Positions 1-11,188 of a stretch of 64,000 nt of DNA are shown here, piece by piece. The notes under the pieces are model-generated. The model was not told the DNA's origin. It worked only from the letters and a program-made list of their open reading frames with translations, and made no database searches. How positions within the stretch are numbered: position 1 is the stretch's first letter; every line of letters starts with the position of its first letter. The stretch spans positions 156,615 through 220,614 of the forward strand of contig JAJKFJ010021624.1 in the NCBI GenBank assembly GCA_027382625.1, in the 5' to 3' direction. The position numbers and the translations under genes are program-made. Source of the stretch: Tetmemena sp. SeJ-2015 (lineage: Eukaryota > Ciliophora > Spirotrichea > Sporadotrichida > Oxytrichidae).

Positions 1-669
1 TTAATATCTCGATGAATGATGTTTTTGTTGTGAACGTATTCTAGGCCTGCCACCAAACACGCGATGAAGAATCCTTTAAAATTTGTTTAGCAAATTCTTA
101 TATGCAAAAAGATTAAAGAGACGAGCCTTAAATAGAAGCTGCTGTTTGCAAACATCCTAAAATAGATTGCACTTACTGGTCTGCTCCTCTGAAAATTTGC
201 GGTGTCTGCAAATGTGATACCTCAAGTCACCACCATTCAGCACATCCATAACCAAATACAAGTTTTCTCTGTCTTAGAAGGCATAGTAAAATTCAAGAGT
301 GAATTATGTATTGCATCTAAACTTTGTACTTAAATTTACATGTTGACAATGAAGGGATTGTGGAGCTAGGTGAGGATTTGTCGCTCATTCATGACTGACT
401 TTATAGAGCGCTTGGTAATGATTCTAGCCTTAGACATCTCCTTCATTGCATATTGCTGCTTTGACTTCTTCCTCTCGACTTTCCACACTTTTCCGAAACC
501 TCCCTTTCCGATGCAGTACAAATAACTGAAGTTCGCCTTTGTTAGAGCTACATAAAATTGTTAGATCCTGTCCAAATCTCTAAAAAGAAAATACCTGTAA
601 CATTTTAAAGTAAATACATGAAATTTAATTTTCGCTCTCGAACTCGGATTTAAAGTGACAATTTCCCAT
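1..669 (-). CDS. YANK/STK32-like AGC protein kinase, N-terminal part
   Basis: Serine/threonine kinase, read right to left and cut by the window start just after the catalytic loop. The start MGNC (669) would allow N-myristoylation. The glycine loop reads GKGGFGKVW, the ATP lysine lies in YAMKEMSK, and the hinge/alphaD region reads YLVMDVLNGGDLRYH, the form typical of the YANK/STK32 branch of AGC kinases. The catalytic loop HRDIK is at about 1-15. TAA and TAG stand for Gln at several points. A TA-bounded IES (287-338) interrupts the sequence after FIVNM; removing it gives FIVNMYYAFQD in frame. A second insert separates SEEQT from GFFIACLVAGLEYVHNKN. Residues after HRDIK lie outside the window. 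The kinase identity is firm; the subfamily is inferred from motif style. Confidence 0.85.
287..338. other. IES with TA pointer in the kinase gene
   Basis: A 50-bp AT-rich insert lies between two TA dinucleotides (287-288 and 337-338). It has no GT-AG borders in the right phase. Removal with one TA restores the reading frame across the kinase N-lobe. Confidence 0.75.
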
Positions 670-773
670 TTTATTGGTTTGTTAAGTATTTTAGTAGCTT
701 ATCTGAGATTTAATTTATAATTATCAATCCTTGTTTTGCAACTCAATCCTAATGAGTGTTACTATTTTTTTCT

Positions 774-1653
774 AAATCTCTCTTCTGAAGTTAGTGCATA
801 GGCAGTCTTGAGTTCCATGGTCTTTTGACCAACATCAGCAACGTGTTTCAAGAAAATTTAAGCGATTTGGCAACTCTCGAATGTACCGATTCCTAGCAAG
901 TGCATTATAGCTACATTATAAGCCGCAAAGGTGTGTCCCTTTTCTGCTGCTTTTCTAAAGAAATCATATGCCAGACTAAAGCTGAAAGAATTACTCTTAT
1001 TCAAATATTATCATCAAAATTCAGAATGATATTTTTAATTGCTGAGCTCCTTGGACTTTTTCTTATTCATTTCTTTGGTATAGGACGAACTAAGATGCAA
1101 GCAGCCAAGATTATATTGGGCATTTGTATTTCCTTAGGCGGCTGCTTGCGTAAAGTACAGCTTTGCTTTGGTATAATTGCGCTTGATACTGCCATAGGTA
1201 GAGAGCTAAACTGGGTCATTATCTAAAAAGTCAGGGGCGGTGTAATAAATGAAGCCAAGAGCATTCATCGATTTAGTGTCATTTCCAGCATTCACGAAAT
1301 ATCTTTCAGCCACTTGCATGTTCTTTGCTATCCCCAACCCATACAAGTGCATCAATCCTAGATTAAGATAAAAAAAATACTGTGAAGATAGTAGTTAGAG
1401 TCTTTATCTTTCTGATCTAGCGACAGGGCTCTCTCAAATTAGATCTTAGCTTTTGAATAGTCTCTCCTTACTCTATTTGTGCCATGCACATGCTAGATTC
1501 CGAGCAAACTCAGACTATCTACATTTCCATAAGATCCCTTTAAGTCAAGTAAAACCCCAAGTTAAAATTTAACAGTGAATCGGAAGAATGCATATTAAGA
1601 TCACAAATATTCAATAAATAACTATTTCTAATGGTTTTAGGACTTAATTAAAT
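774..1653 (-). CDS. SEL1L: SEL1L/HRD3 homologue, middle block (B) of a scrambled gene
   Basis: Block B codes for the middle Sel1 repeats of the ERAD adaptor SEL1L/Hrd3, which partners the HRD1 ubiquitin ligase in the ER membrane. Visible repeats include YYLNLGLMHLYGLGIAKN, AQYNLGCLHLS and AAYNVAIMHLLGIGTFESC, the last matching the SEL1L repeat just before its central linker. The block begins at a 10-bp pointer, ATTTAATTAA on the minus strand (1644-1653), shared with the end of block A at 12027-12036. It ends at GAGAGATTT (774-782), shared with the start of block C at 14184-14192. Both junctions join in frame, giving DVALMDLIKSQ and TSEERFQEAAV. Two small IESs (1365-1389 and 1551-1607) interrupt it, and a third insert with two TGAs probably lies near 995-1080. 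Confidence 0.88.
1365..1389. other. 20-bp IES, pointer ATCTT
   Basis: The repeat AAGAT on the plus strand (1365-1369 and 1385-1389) brackets a unit of only 20 bp. Excision gives YYLNLGLMH, a perfect Sel1 repeat start. A GT-AG intron reading exists nearby but leaves the frame broken. Confidence 0.7.
1551..1607. other. IES, pointer TTT
   Basis: AAA on the plus strand at 1551-1553 and 1605-1607. The insert contains a TGA in the SEL1L frame. Excision joins FIEY to LLDLKGSYGN, matching the family pattern just before the first middle repeat. Confidence 0.6.
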
Positions 1654-1661
1654 TAATAAGT

Positions 1662-3440
1662 TCATTATTTAAGATGTCCAAGTTTTTTAGTTTTTTTTCT
1701 ACGAGGCCTGGGCTCAGCGACTATGTTGATTGACTAATTTCCAACTGTAATCCACTAGTTGCGTTGGTTATATACCCTCCCAAACACATCCAAGTATTTT
1801 TTGGATGGAATCATCGTTTCCACTAGCTCGTAAAATGCATCTGGTTTACGAGAGCCCTCTCTGACAGGTTCAAATATGACATTTCGCACAAATTGTAAGA
1901 CAGATCGCTCCCTAAGTTTGCTTTATTCTGCCTATTTTTTAGCTAAGACACAAAATTCAGCGCAGTGAGTGAAATATCTACCTATGCCCTCGTAAATGCA
2001 TCCATTTTTTCTCATCTTTACCCAAACTAAGATGTCACACTTCTAATAGCCTTTTTCAGATAAGAGCTAAATCGCAGTTTCGAGCTTGCTCTAGGTTACC
2101 CACATGAAGACGTAACCTTCTTTTTGCAGTCTTTAGAAGGGGATGCTGTTGAAAATTGTTTAATCTGGCAAGGTTTTGTATTTGTGGTTAATGGCTGTGC
2201 CTTTCCATGGACCATCAACAGATATCGCCCAAAATTGATCTTCATCGTCATCAGAGATATACTCCTCAATTATTTCCTCCCACATATTTTCATTTCTTAC
2301 GTCACCTTAATACTAGCTTTGGAGATTGTTCCATCTCTTTTCGCCCCAGAGGAACTTCTATGTTTCGAATTCTGTTGGTGGAACTCTTACTTTAAATGAG
2401 TCAGGCTAAACTCTATCCCTATCTTTGCTATTCCTTGCTTTGGTTGTATCAAAAACTAATGCCTTAAATCCAAGCGTCTTTTTCTATAATTAATCTTTTA
2501 AATCTTATTTTTCATCTTCTGCCAAATCTAAATCATCTGTTAAGTCGTCCACTTTTTGCATAGCTGTCTAGAGAGATCTTTCTATTTTCAGAACGTACTC
2601 TTGTAAAGATTCATTTTAATCTTGTTTTATTATCAAAGCTTCCTAAAGAACTCTGATCTGCTCATCCTTTTATTATAGAATTTTATCAATATACTTTTAT
2701 CTCCTTTATTTTCGTTTTTAAGAGATTCCACTTGAACCTGGAGGATTTTAATATTGAATGTTTGTAAGGAGTTTGACTTTCTTGACATAAATTACACTTT
2801 CTAGTTCCCTATCAACTAAGCTGCTAATTTCTTATTATAGTCGAGTTCTTCGACCAAGACTTATAAAACTGCTATTCTGTCCATAGCTTCTTTCAAGTTC
2901 ATAGTAAAGCTATTTGAAATGTTGCCTAAATTAATTTAATTCTCTATAGCTTGCCAGGTTCTCGCATAATAAATTGACCTACTTTTCATTCCATCCAAGC
3001 TAAAAGAATTTGTTTTAATCCTGCTATCCAATTTTAAGTTTGAAATTTTGTTTAATTGAAGAATTTGAAGGATTAGCTTTTCTGGTAATATTTTGATCAG
3101 GCATATTTATTTTTATTGACTCATTCAATTTATTCTTTTCAATATCTTTCTCTTTATTTTGAGAGCTTTTATAAATTGAATCGTAAGGATAATTACTCTC
3201 TGCCTCGAATTCCTAAATTAAGCTCTAGCTAAAACAGTTATCACGAAAGGTTGTATCGCTCACTCAACTGAAGGATTGCGATTAAGTGTCTTTAGATTCG
3301 CAACAGTAGCAAGGAAAAGGACATGGGTCTAGAGTAATCCATTCATGCAATTATTCATCAAAGACCCAGTTTCCTTTTGATGGTTTTTATGGAAGAGCAG
3401 TTGCAGATTGTTTATTGTTACTTAGTTCACTCATTTTCAT
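1662..3440 (-). CDS. MT-A70 family methyltransferase (MTA1/MTA9 or METTL3/14 type)
   Basis: A 593-codon frame without any IES or intron. Residues about 180-320 are acidic and glutamine-rich coiled coil. The C-terminal third is an MT-A70 Rossmann domain: the SAM/adenine site DPPW is here DGPW (about residue 412), followed by GYVFMWVTQSK, the CDILVWVKMRKNG strand, and the end motif VYNQRNQWITVGNQ. In ciliates such enzymes (MTA1 with its partner MTA9) make N6-methyladenine in DNA; other family members modify RNA. The changed motif leaves activity open, since partner subunits often carry degenerate versions. A TGA interrupts the frame at 3264-3266, after a short CxCC-bearing N-terminus. The stop at 1662 is only nine bases from the SEL1L pointer. 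Start chosen at the first Met of MKMSELS. Confidence 0.85.
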
Positions 3441-5181
3441 TTTGGATATATCTTCTGATTACTCTAAACTTATCTTAGTGCTTTGTTTATTTAATTTATT
3501 ATGTCTTTTATCTCTAGCGCTTGTCATCTTCTAATCCAAAATTTAAAAGTTACTTTATTATTCTCAAAAAATAATTATATTTATAACTATCATAAACACA
3601 ACAAATAAATGCTTCCAGGCTTCTTTAAAAATGAAATTTAGCTTTATTTATAGGTAATTGATCAATCAAACAGTAGTTACTTCAAATAATTTGTCAAACT
3701 TTATATTTTAAAACCAATATTCAAAATAATAAAATAAAAGATCCACTATAGTAGTTGGCTTACACAAATATATTAACTCTCCAAATCTAATAATATAATA
3801 ATTTTTTAAATAAACTTTGTAGAAAACCTCAGAATCCTTCAGATTGGTCTAGCTTAAGAGTTTGATAGCTAAACTCTCCTACCCTCCTAAAATTGGAGTA
3901 AAAACTATAGCTTTCCCAGGGCACAATAGTGCTTCTTGAAACTTATTTCAAGTGGAGAAAGCTTAGTTTAATCATCTTTAACTTCCTCGAATATACTTGC
4001 AGAGCAACACTGACATTATTCAAGATCAAATTAAAGTAAGTGATCCTAATACAAATATTTTAGCAACTCTTAAAATTTTGTTCAATCAAATTTATTTTAT
4101 CTCAAGGAAATGTACTCAACAAGAAATCTTTAGCGTTTTGCAGATATTTATGAAAGTTTGATAAGATTTGATAAATAAAAAATGCATAGAATTCATGCTT
4201 GCTCCAGGTTCATTATTTAATTTCAAGAGACATTTTTAAAATGAGTAAAAAGTTGACCTTCATTGCATAAATATCTCATAAGAGACAAGAATGAGCTTTA
4301 ATTTAAAAATGTAAGTTTTTTAGGTATATATTATTTTCAATCTACATTTAAATTAGCCTATGCAGTTTTAAACATAGTAAATACGAGTAATTGAATGAAT
4401 CATTTTTATATATTTAATTATTTTATAAAAAAGTTTGTAAGAAAAAGAAAGATTTTTCCTTGTCTATGTTCTAATATGTCACTAGAACAATAGTTTTATG
4501 ATATTATATCAGCAAACATAAATAATATATTCTGGTTTTTTATTTCAGGGAATTGATAAAATGAATGAATGTTTTCTATCTCAAAACCTATTATAAAATT
4601 CTTCGAAATAATTTCTTTCCAAAGTGCTGAATAAAATTTACTATTTTTTATTCTATGTTACATGTTTATTTCTTTTTATTGAGAAACAGCTCACCTAAAA
4701 AATTTATTCTTAAGTCTTAAGCTTATACCAATAAATATTCAACTTTTTAATTTAAACTCACTTAATGTAACTCTCTCAAAAATAGGTATCATAATTTATG
4801 CTATTTATAAAATTTCTCCTCCAAAACTACATTAAATATAATTCATAAGTCATAGTTTTTACTATGATTTATATTTCTCAGGTCATTATTTTTGAATAAG
4901 AATCCATAAAATGAAGGAGATTTTACATTTTTAAGGGCTTAGATAAATTAAAAGAAGTCTCATATTTTTAAATTAAGAGATTTGCATAATTGTTTGTACA
5001 GTATGTTGAAGAGAAATTTGAAGTCATATTATGATATTCATGCGTAGTAGTAATGTCATAATCCAATTTCAAGATCAAAGAGGCAATTGAAAATAGTATC
5101 TCAGAGCAAATTTTAATTGGCTATTAAAACTTTCTTTCATCCATCGTAAATCTAAATTTTGAATTGAATGCGCTACTTTCT
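3441..5181. other. AT-rich stretch without recognisable genes
   Basis: Strongly AT-rich sequence between the methyltransferase start and the transposase stop. I see no long frame in the ciliate code, no RNA gene, and no clear terminal inverted repeat belonging to the neighbouring transposase. Confidence 0.6.
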
Positions 5182-6693
5182 TCATTTGATCAACTCCTCT
5201 AAATGAATAAAATGTTTTAAGAGCTTAGATATAGCTTACTTTGACGGGATAGGCATTTTTATCAACTCTTGCTTTTTTATGAAGGCAAATAGTTTCTCAA
5301 CAGGAGCTAAATTAAATTGATATGGACCCAAATAAAAAATTGGCAATTTTAACTCCTCTATCTTTGCTTTCACAAATGTGCTCTTATGGTAGGTTGCGTT
5401 ATCGACTAAAAATACTACTTTCTGTCTCCACTAAGAGTCTTAACTTTATAGGTAGCATGATAACTGAAGTAAATAATGGACGAAGCATATACTGTTATTC
5501 CGCCCTTTATTAATTTGATAATAAACGTCTCCTTTTGAACTAACTCCGGCTATCAGATTTACTTGAGAGAGTCTTGAAGAGGAACTATGGTAGGCTTGCT
5601 AGCCTTTCTTAGACCATTAATACCTCAAATTTGAACTAAACTAGAGGCTACTTTCATCAATATTAATGATACTAAACCCTTTTGACAACAGCTCAACATA
5701 ATTTTATGCTGCAAGAGACCTACACTATAGAGACTGTGGATTGTTTGCTCTCTAGTTGATGAAATATAGCTTCTTGAAACTATACCCCAAGTCGCTCTTT
5801 AAGATTGTTCACAAATATGAATCAGAACATATCAATTTATATGATTTCCGTAACAATGCTTGGAGTTATTTCAAAGTATAATGCTTATCGCCATTTTAGA
5901 AAGCATACTAGACTGCTCTAAAGACTTTTCCTCGTAATGAGAAATATTTTCTTTTCGAAAAGTTATTGATGGGATTTTTTTTACAGTGGCGTAGCCTAAG
6001 GTTCTAATTAAGCTCATAGGGACTTATTTTAAGTCTTTTGCTAATTTATTTTTTACTGCAATTGTGCATTCTTAAGTCAATTATTTTCTAAGCAATTAAG
6101 AGCTGCTTTTGTTCTGATTTAACATATGAGCTTGATAACCTTGTGGAATAGTTCTTTAAACAGAGTTCATTTACATCTTTCTCATCATGGTAGAAGCCAC
6201 TTTATCCATACTTCATTTATTCTTTCTCCTTCATTTCATTAATCATGACCTAAGCCTACTGCTTAAACTATTATTGGTCTTGGAGAGGATTTTGATATGA
6301 AGGACATGATGAGAGATGGAGACTGATGGTTTTAACTAAAAAGTCTAAATCTTATTGAGCAATCTACTCTTAATTTAACTGCCTCTATTCCTAAATCTTT
6401 TTTAGCTCAAGGTATGGGTCAAAATAGTGAGGCATGTATCTCGTCTCATAGAGCTTACTTAGTAGCTGGGCCTCAAGTCATCTATTTTCATCTGCTTAAA
6501 GATCTCTGATTTCTAAAGACTTGCTATGATTTTGGCCATGAATTATAAAATCTGAGCATTGATAGTTATAGGTTATATTAAGAGGTTATGTATCCTCCTG
6601 GCTCTTTTCACTCTAGGAGTCGTCAGAAAAGCTATCCTTTTCTTCCCCATTATCTTGACGTCTAAAGTATTACCTCAACTATGTTTGCTTCAT
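5182..6693 (-). CDS. DDE transposase, IS630/Tc1-mariner superfamily (DDE_3 type)
   Basis: A single frame of 504 codons. The N-terminal half is glutamine-rich, then carries a helix-turn-helix-like stretch (about residues 215-245, MHNCSKKQISKRLKISPYEL). The catalytic half shows the three acidic residues in context: IINIDESSL, then VVFLVDNATYHKS, then LGPYQFNLAPVEKLFAFIK. These match the D-D-E spacing of IS630/Tc1/mariner enzymes, the superfamily that includes ciliate TBE and Tec transposases. Two TGAs lie in frame (6478-6480 and 5809-5811) with coding sequence continuing on both sides. The gene is therefore either damaged or read with TGA as an amino acid. No terminal inverted repeats or C4A4-type ends were seen around it. 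It may be a residual transposon or a germline-limited gene. Confidence 0.8.
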
Positions 6694-6905
6694 CTTATAA
6701 TATACAGTATAATATTAATTTAATTTCAACTATTAAAAGTCTTTCGCCTAACTGTTTTTCTTTATAGAGAATAGTAGCTTATTTAATATAAGTTTAGTTT
6801 CGGGACTATTAATTATAAACTAATTTGCAAAGCTTAGATAGGCATTTGCCATCGAGTAAAATATTTATGATTTGTATCTGAACCTTTGTAGACAACGAAT
6901 TTGCA

Positions 6906-7718
6906 ATGGAAAGCAGTTTGAGACCTGTGAATATCCACCAGCTAACAGAGAAGATTGGTTCCAAGAAAGAGCTCTATGATTTCTTGACATAAGACTGCAA
7001 CGCATACTTGCCAAAGATGACATGCACGAATGTCTATTTCTTTAAGTCCATAATTAATGGGGAGAAAGAAGTAAGAAAAAGTTAAAATAATTTCGCTAGT
7101 ATCTCCGCAGAAATGATGTTGTTGTGTCTGCAGTGCCTTAGATTGACGGCCTTACCGCAGAAGATTTCATGGATTTTGCTAAGGACAAGCCTTCAATCCT
7201 CAGATTCCTTCCAGATCAGTGCGACTGGCTGCATTTGGATAAGAAGTGGATCTGCGATGTATTGCTAAGCTTAGACAGAGAGGGGATCAGCTAAATGATC
7301 AATAATGCCAAACGAAAGAGAAGAGAAAGACTTGACAATTCGCAAAACCTTATCGTCCATATGAAGCCAGAGTTTGCTTAAGCTCTCTAGGAGTCAATAA
7401 ACTATAGTGGTAAGATACGATTAGTATTTCTAATTGCTTCTAGTTCATAAAGGAAGGTCTGCTCATTTGCTTAAAGGTACAGCTTAGAGAAGAAGAAAGT
7501 AAGGCGAGATCGAGGAAGTGAAAGGTGAAGAGAAAGAGCTCAAGCAAAGCAAGTAAAAATATCTTGAAGTGAATAAGAGGATGCGCCTTGAGTTTGACGT
7601 GTTGAAAGAGCAGCTAGACGAACTAAATTCCTACAAAGAACTTGTTCACAACTTGCACTCTGAAGGAATAATCGATGATGAAGGGAGAGCTCAAAGATAG
7701 AGCGACTTAATGGATTGA
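6906..7718 (+). CDS. Unknown protein with coiled-coil C-terminus, two short introns
   Basis: The frame starts MESSLRPVNIHQLTEKIGSK and uses TAA/TAG as Gln. Two introns with perfect borders are visible, 7071-7099 (29 bp) and 7410-7443 (34 bp); removing both gives one frame to the TGA at 7716. The middle reads VPQIDGLTAEDFMDFAKDK and LDKKWICDVLLSLD. A basic segment and a charged coiled coil ending HNLHSEGIIDDEG follow. I do not recognise the family. It lies on the plus strand inside the 10.4-kb insert between SEL1L blocks, opposite in direction to its three neighbours. It has introns but no visible IES, so it is a bona fide transcribed gene structure rather than random sequence. Confidence 0.75.
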
Positions 7719-7816
7719 ATTTGATACAAATTTTAAGTAGGCTTAAGCCTTAACATACTTAAACCTAATTCTAATTCTTCAACTCAAACTCTTCTAAGGT
7801 CTTGAAGATTTTCATG

Positions 7817-10800
7817 TCATGCCATGAGGTGATTCTGAGCATTAGATCTTGTTCTGCGAACACTCAACTCTCTTTACTTTTGCAAGTATCCACCTCTCTT
7901 TTACCCTCTAAGAGATTTTGCTTGTATTTCTTAGTCCCCTTTAACTTCATCCTAAAATTTCTCAATTTATTTTAGGTTTGTTTTTCTCTATTCTTATCTT
8001 GTCCCTTGAGTAATTTAAGTAAGTTTATGAGTTAAAACTTTTCTTTTCTTCAAATTATTTTTCACTTCTCTCTTTTTTTGGTGGCTTATTTCAGAGGGTT
8101 CTTTTCCATCGTTTTATCCTCTATTTACAGCAGTTTTCAAGGGAAGAAGATCATTTACTCTGAGATCCTATTAATCATCTATTAAAACTTGAGGAGAATT
8201 AGAGATGTGCATTTCATCTCTAACTTAATCGACATCCAGAGCCTCAAATACTTAATCCTCCGCGGCAAGAAAAGAGTTTCTATTTTGTTCATCTTCTTCA
8301 TTAGGAATTAAGTGAGATTAACATCCTGCTTTTGATAATTAGCTTTGTGGAGTCTATTCACAATCTTAGCTTTTCAGGTTGGGCGCATCTGCTTTTTATT
8401 CCTCTAAATTATTGAAATCTCTTATTTCAATTGCAGCTTACCAAATCTCAAGACTCTCATCCTTTTAAATACTAGAAGAGGCCCCATCAAGAGAAAGTCC
8501 AGCAAGGAGACTTTGTAGCTGTGAAAGCTTCTAATGGCTCTGATTTTCAGATAAATGCCAGAACAAATCTCTTTCCTAATTGAATGTAAGTTGAGATCCA
8601 GGTTTGAAAACAATCTAGGTATATTATCCTCATTTTTACATTCTCCCAACTCTCCCAATTATTTACTCAAAAGTTTTTTCAGGAAAGAAATCGCAAACAA
8701 TCACAAAGAGTCCTCCGTTTTACTCTATCTCTTAGTTCGACTTTAAGTCAGTACCTCTTCCTTGTTACTCTGTTAATAAGAAAACTCCGTATTAATTTCG
8801 GAGGTTCCTCTGTCCAAATGATTTTTCAATTTAAGCCTCAACTTTGGCGCCTTTCATTGGTCGCAAAGAATGGAAAGGAATGGAGTTGAACTTTTTGAAG
8901 TTTGTATCGAGAATGGAGTATGAGCTCTAAGCCACGATGACTACCGGGCTCAGATGTATCTATGATTAGCAAACCTCGAAAACTCTTTTAAAGAAGTCCT
9001 GCTATGTATTTGTTACGAGTTCGCTGCCTAAGTTTATCTTTTTATCTCCAAGGATTTCGTTGATATTAGGAAATTAAATTTCCTCTGTTTCGAAAGCTAG
9101 TCTTAAGCAAGCTCTTTCCTTCTCATTTATTTTTGATCCAGTGAATCCAATGCATCCTTAAGATAATTTAATGAAATCTATGGTTTCCTTCATCTACTAG
9201 ACGCTTCCATCAAAAACTATCCAATCATACTCATCTAGTATGCATCTAGCTCCTTTCCAAACTTTCCTAAATACTTCATCATTCATGCTCTAAGAAAAAA
9301 CTTTCTGAGTCAGGTAAAATATTCCTTTCTGATTTTGAAATTGATTAACATTCACATCAAGCCCGATTTTACGAAGATGAGGGCCAAAGTTTTTTTCATC
9401 TCTGAGAATAAGATGATCATTCTTTCCAATGATAAAGATTGGCTAGTTATTTTAACTTGCTAAAATTGCAGCCAAAGAAGTACAAAGTAAAGTTTTCCCG
9501 TTGCCTATACCAAAGTTGATGAACATAAAGCTTTTGTGATGCTTTGTAATAAAGTTAAGGCAAAACCTTTGCTGCTTTAGAAGTTCAAACCCAAGCAAAG
9601 ATTAGAACTTCTCTAGTTAGCTTATTTCATCAAAGTATTAGGTAAAATTAGAAGATTCATAGGTTGTGGAATGAGTTTTCTCTTTATTTAAGGCTATAAA
9701 CTCTTGAACAAATCTTAAACCGTCCTTTTCAGTGAAGTCTTCAACTTTTTTGGGTAGGGCTCTGAGTTTATCTAGAGAGCTAAAATCTGCTCTCATTAAG
9801 TCGCTAATTATATCTTTGAGCCCTTTACAGCCTTTTTCATGGCTGATGTTTATGAAATCTTCAGCTAGTTAACCTATTCGATTCAGGTTGCTAAGCCATC
9901 TGGGATTTCTGTTTTTCAATTCTATTGAAATTTGGCAAATAAGATTGGAGAAATCATCTTGCTCAATAAAATCCCACTTTGAGACGAACAAATCATTCAT
10001 TCTAATTATGAAGCTATCCAACTAGCTGTATGTAGAGGCCTAAGAAAGAGCGCAAATATAGATGAAATCTCTAACAAGAGGCACAGGGACATCTCTTATC
10101 AGTCTCAGTCCTTAATCCTCCTTGACGAGCTAAATGAATGGCCTATTAAGTATCATTAGAGTGTTTGGTAGAAGTCTTATTACTTGAGAGTCTATCTTAA
10201 AAAGATTGAAAGTGCCCATCATTAGTTGGACAACACCTATATTGCCTCGATCAAACTTAAGTAGCTCTTCTTGATATTGAGATAAGGAGTCAGGCTCGTT
10301 CAGAAAGATATAATTTGCTAGCCCCAGTGCCTGCTCTGAGTTTGGACGAGTAGCCAGTAAAATCATAGCACTCTGGAGCAACTATGAATCAATCTCAATG
10401 ATTTCGTAGTTGTAATAAAGAAGTGATATAACGAAGAGCCTCGATTTTATGTGAAGATTAGCTTTAGACATCACATTGAGGTCATAGACCATCCTAAACA
10501 TATTTGCTCCGTGTATCTCTGAGCAAGTAGTTTTAAGGTTCTGTAAAAAATCTAGAAGACTCTGACTATTTCTAGAATAGATCTTTTGTATAAAATCAAA
10601 TCGTGCGCTCTATGGAATTACCATAAACTCTCTCAAATAAGAAGATGTTATTTCAGATTGAATTTTAGCTCCGAGGTTGATTTGTTAACCTATAGAGTCT
10701 ACTCCTATCTAATTTTTCTAGTCATTGACGTCTAGGGCTTTCTACTAAAAAGGGTCGGTTTTCATATCTAAAATTTCTTTGAGACCAGGAGGACTTAGCT

Positions 10801-11188
10801 TTACAGATACTTCTTTCGTCGATTTGAGCTTTCTTTTAGTCGCCTTGTTTAAGATGAACTTGCTGAGAAATCTTGGAATATCGGAAGAGTTTTTTAAAAT
10901 TTTGAATTCTTCAATCTCTAAGATTTTATCGAGAGAGTAGTTGATGGTAGGAAGAATCAGTTTAGCCTTGTCAACTAATTCCGGATACATAGCTCCAGCA
11001 TAAGTACTTTTCCTGCCTCTTCTTTAAAGAGTTACTTCATTTAATTAGGAGTATTCAGATTTTCCAGAAATCCGACTCATGTCTCGCTCTATCATTTTGG
11101 CCTCTTCGGTGAAATTTTTCTCTATCATTCCTTGAGAGCAGTCATCCGAGTTTATTGTCTTCACTTATTCAGTCTAATGATTTTCCAT
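7817..11188 (-). CDS. SecA-type DEAD helicase-like protein
   Basis: A continuous 1124-codon frame. The first half (about 1-540) is helical and unassigned. A Walker A motif GIGNGKTLL lies near residue 556, and a Walker B-like CILDEYDWIVFDG near 660. The second motor lobe has QGRGTDLKSNQEIEQNGG near 811, then VIVCDFFPEKTFEQIIGRVGR near 845. The run GRGTD...GG..VI...Q..GR.GR is the signature of SecA-type motors. Protists encode large cytosolic proteins with such a module whose role is unknown; plastid or bacterial secretion is not implied. A TGA falls in frame at 8630-8632, immediately after the last motif. The frame then runs on for 270 codons of plausible Q/S/E-rich coding sequence to 7817. 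Start chosen at MENHQTEQVK. There are no IESs. Confidence 0.75.

Noticed and set aside
1551..1558. AAAACCCC, identical to a spirotrich telomere repeat unit
   Set aside because: It is a single 8-mer at an IES border. Micronuclear DNA is not expected to carry macronuclear telomeres, and no tandem copies are present.
8555..8746. Short plus-strand frame overlapping the SecA-like gene
   Set aside because: Antisense to a 1124-codon frame with helicase motifs; no support of its own.
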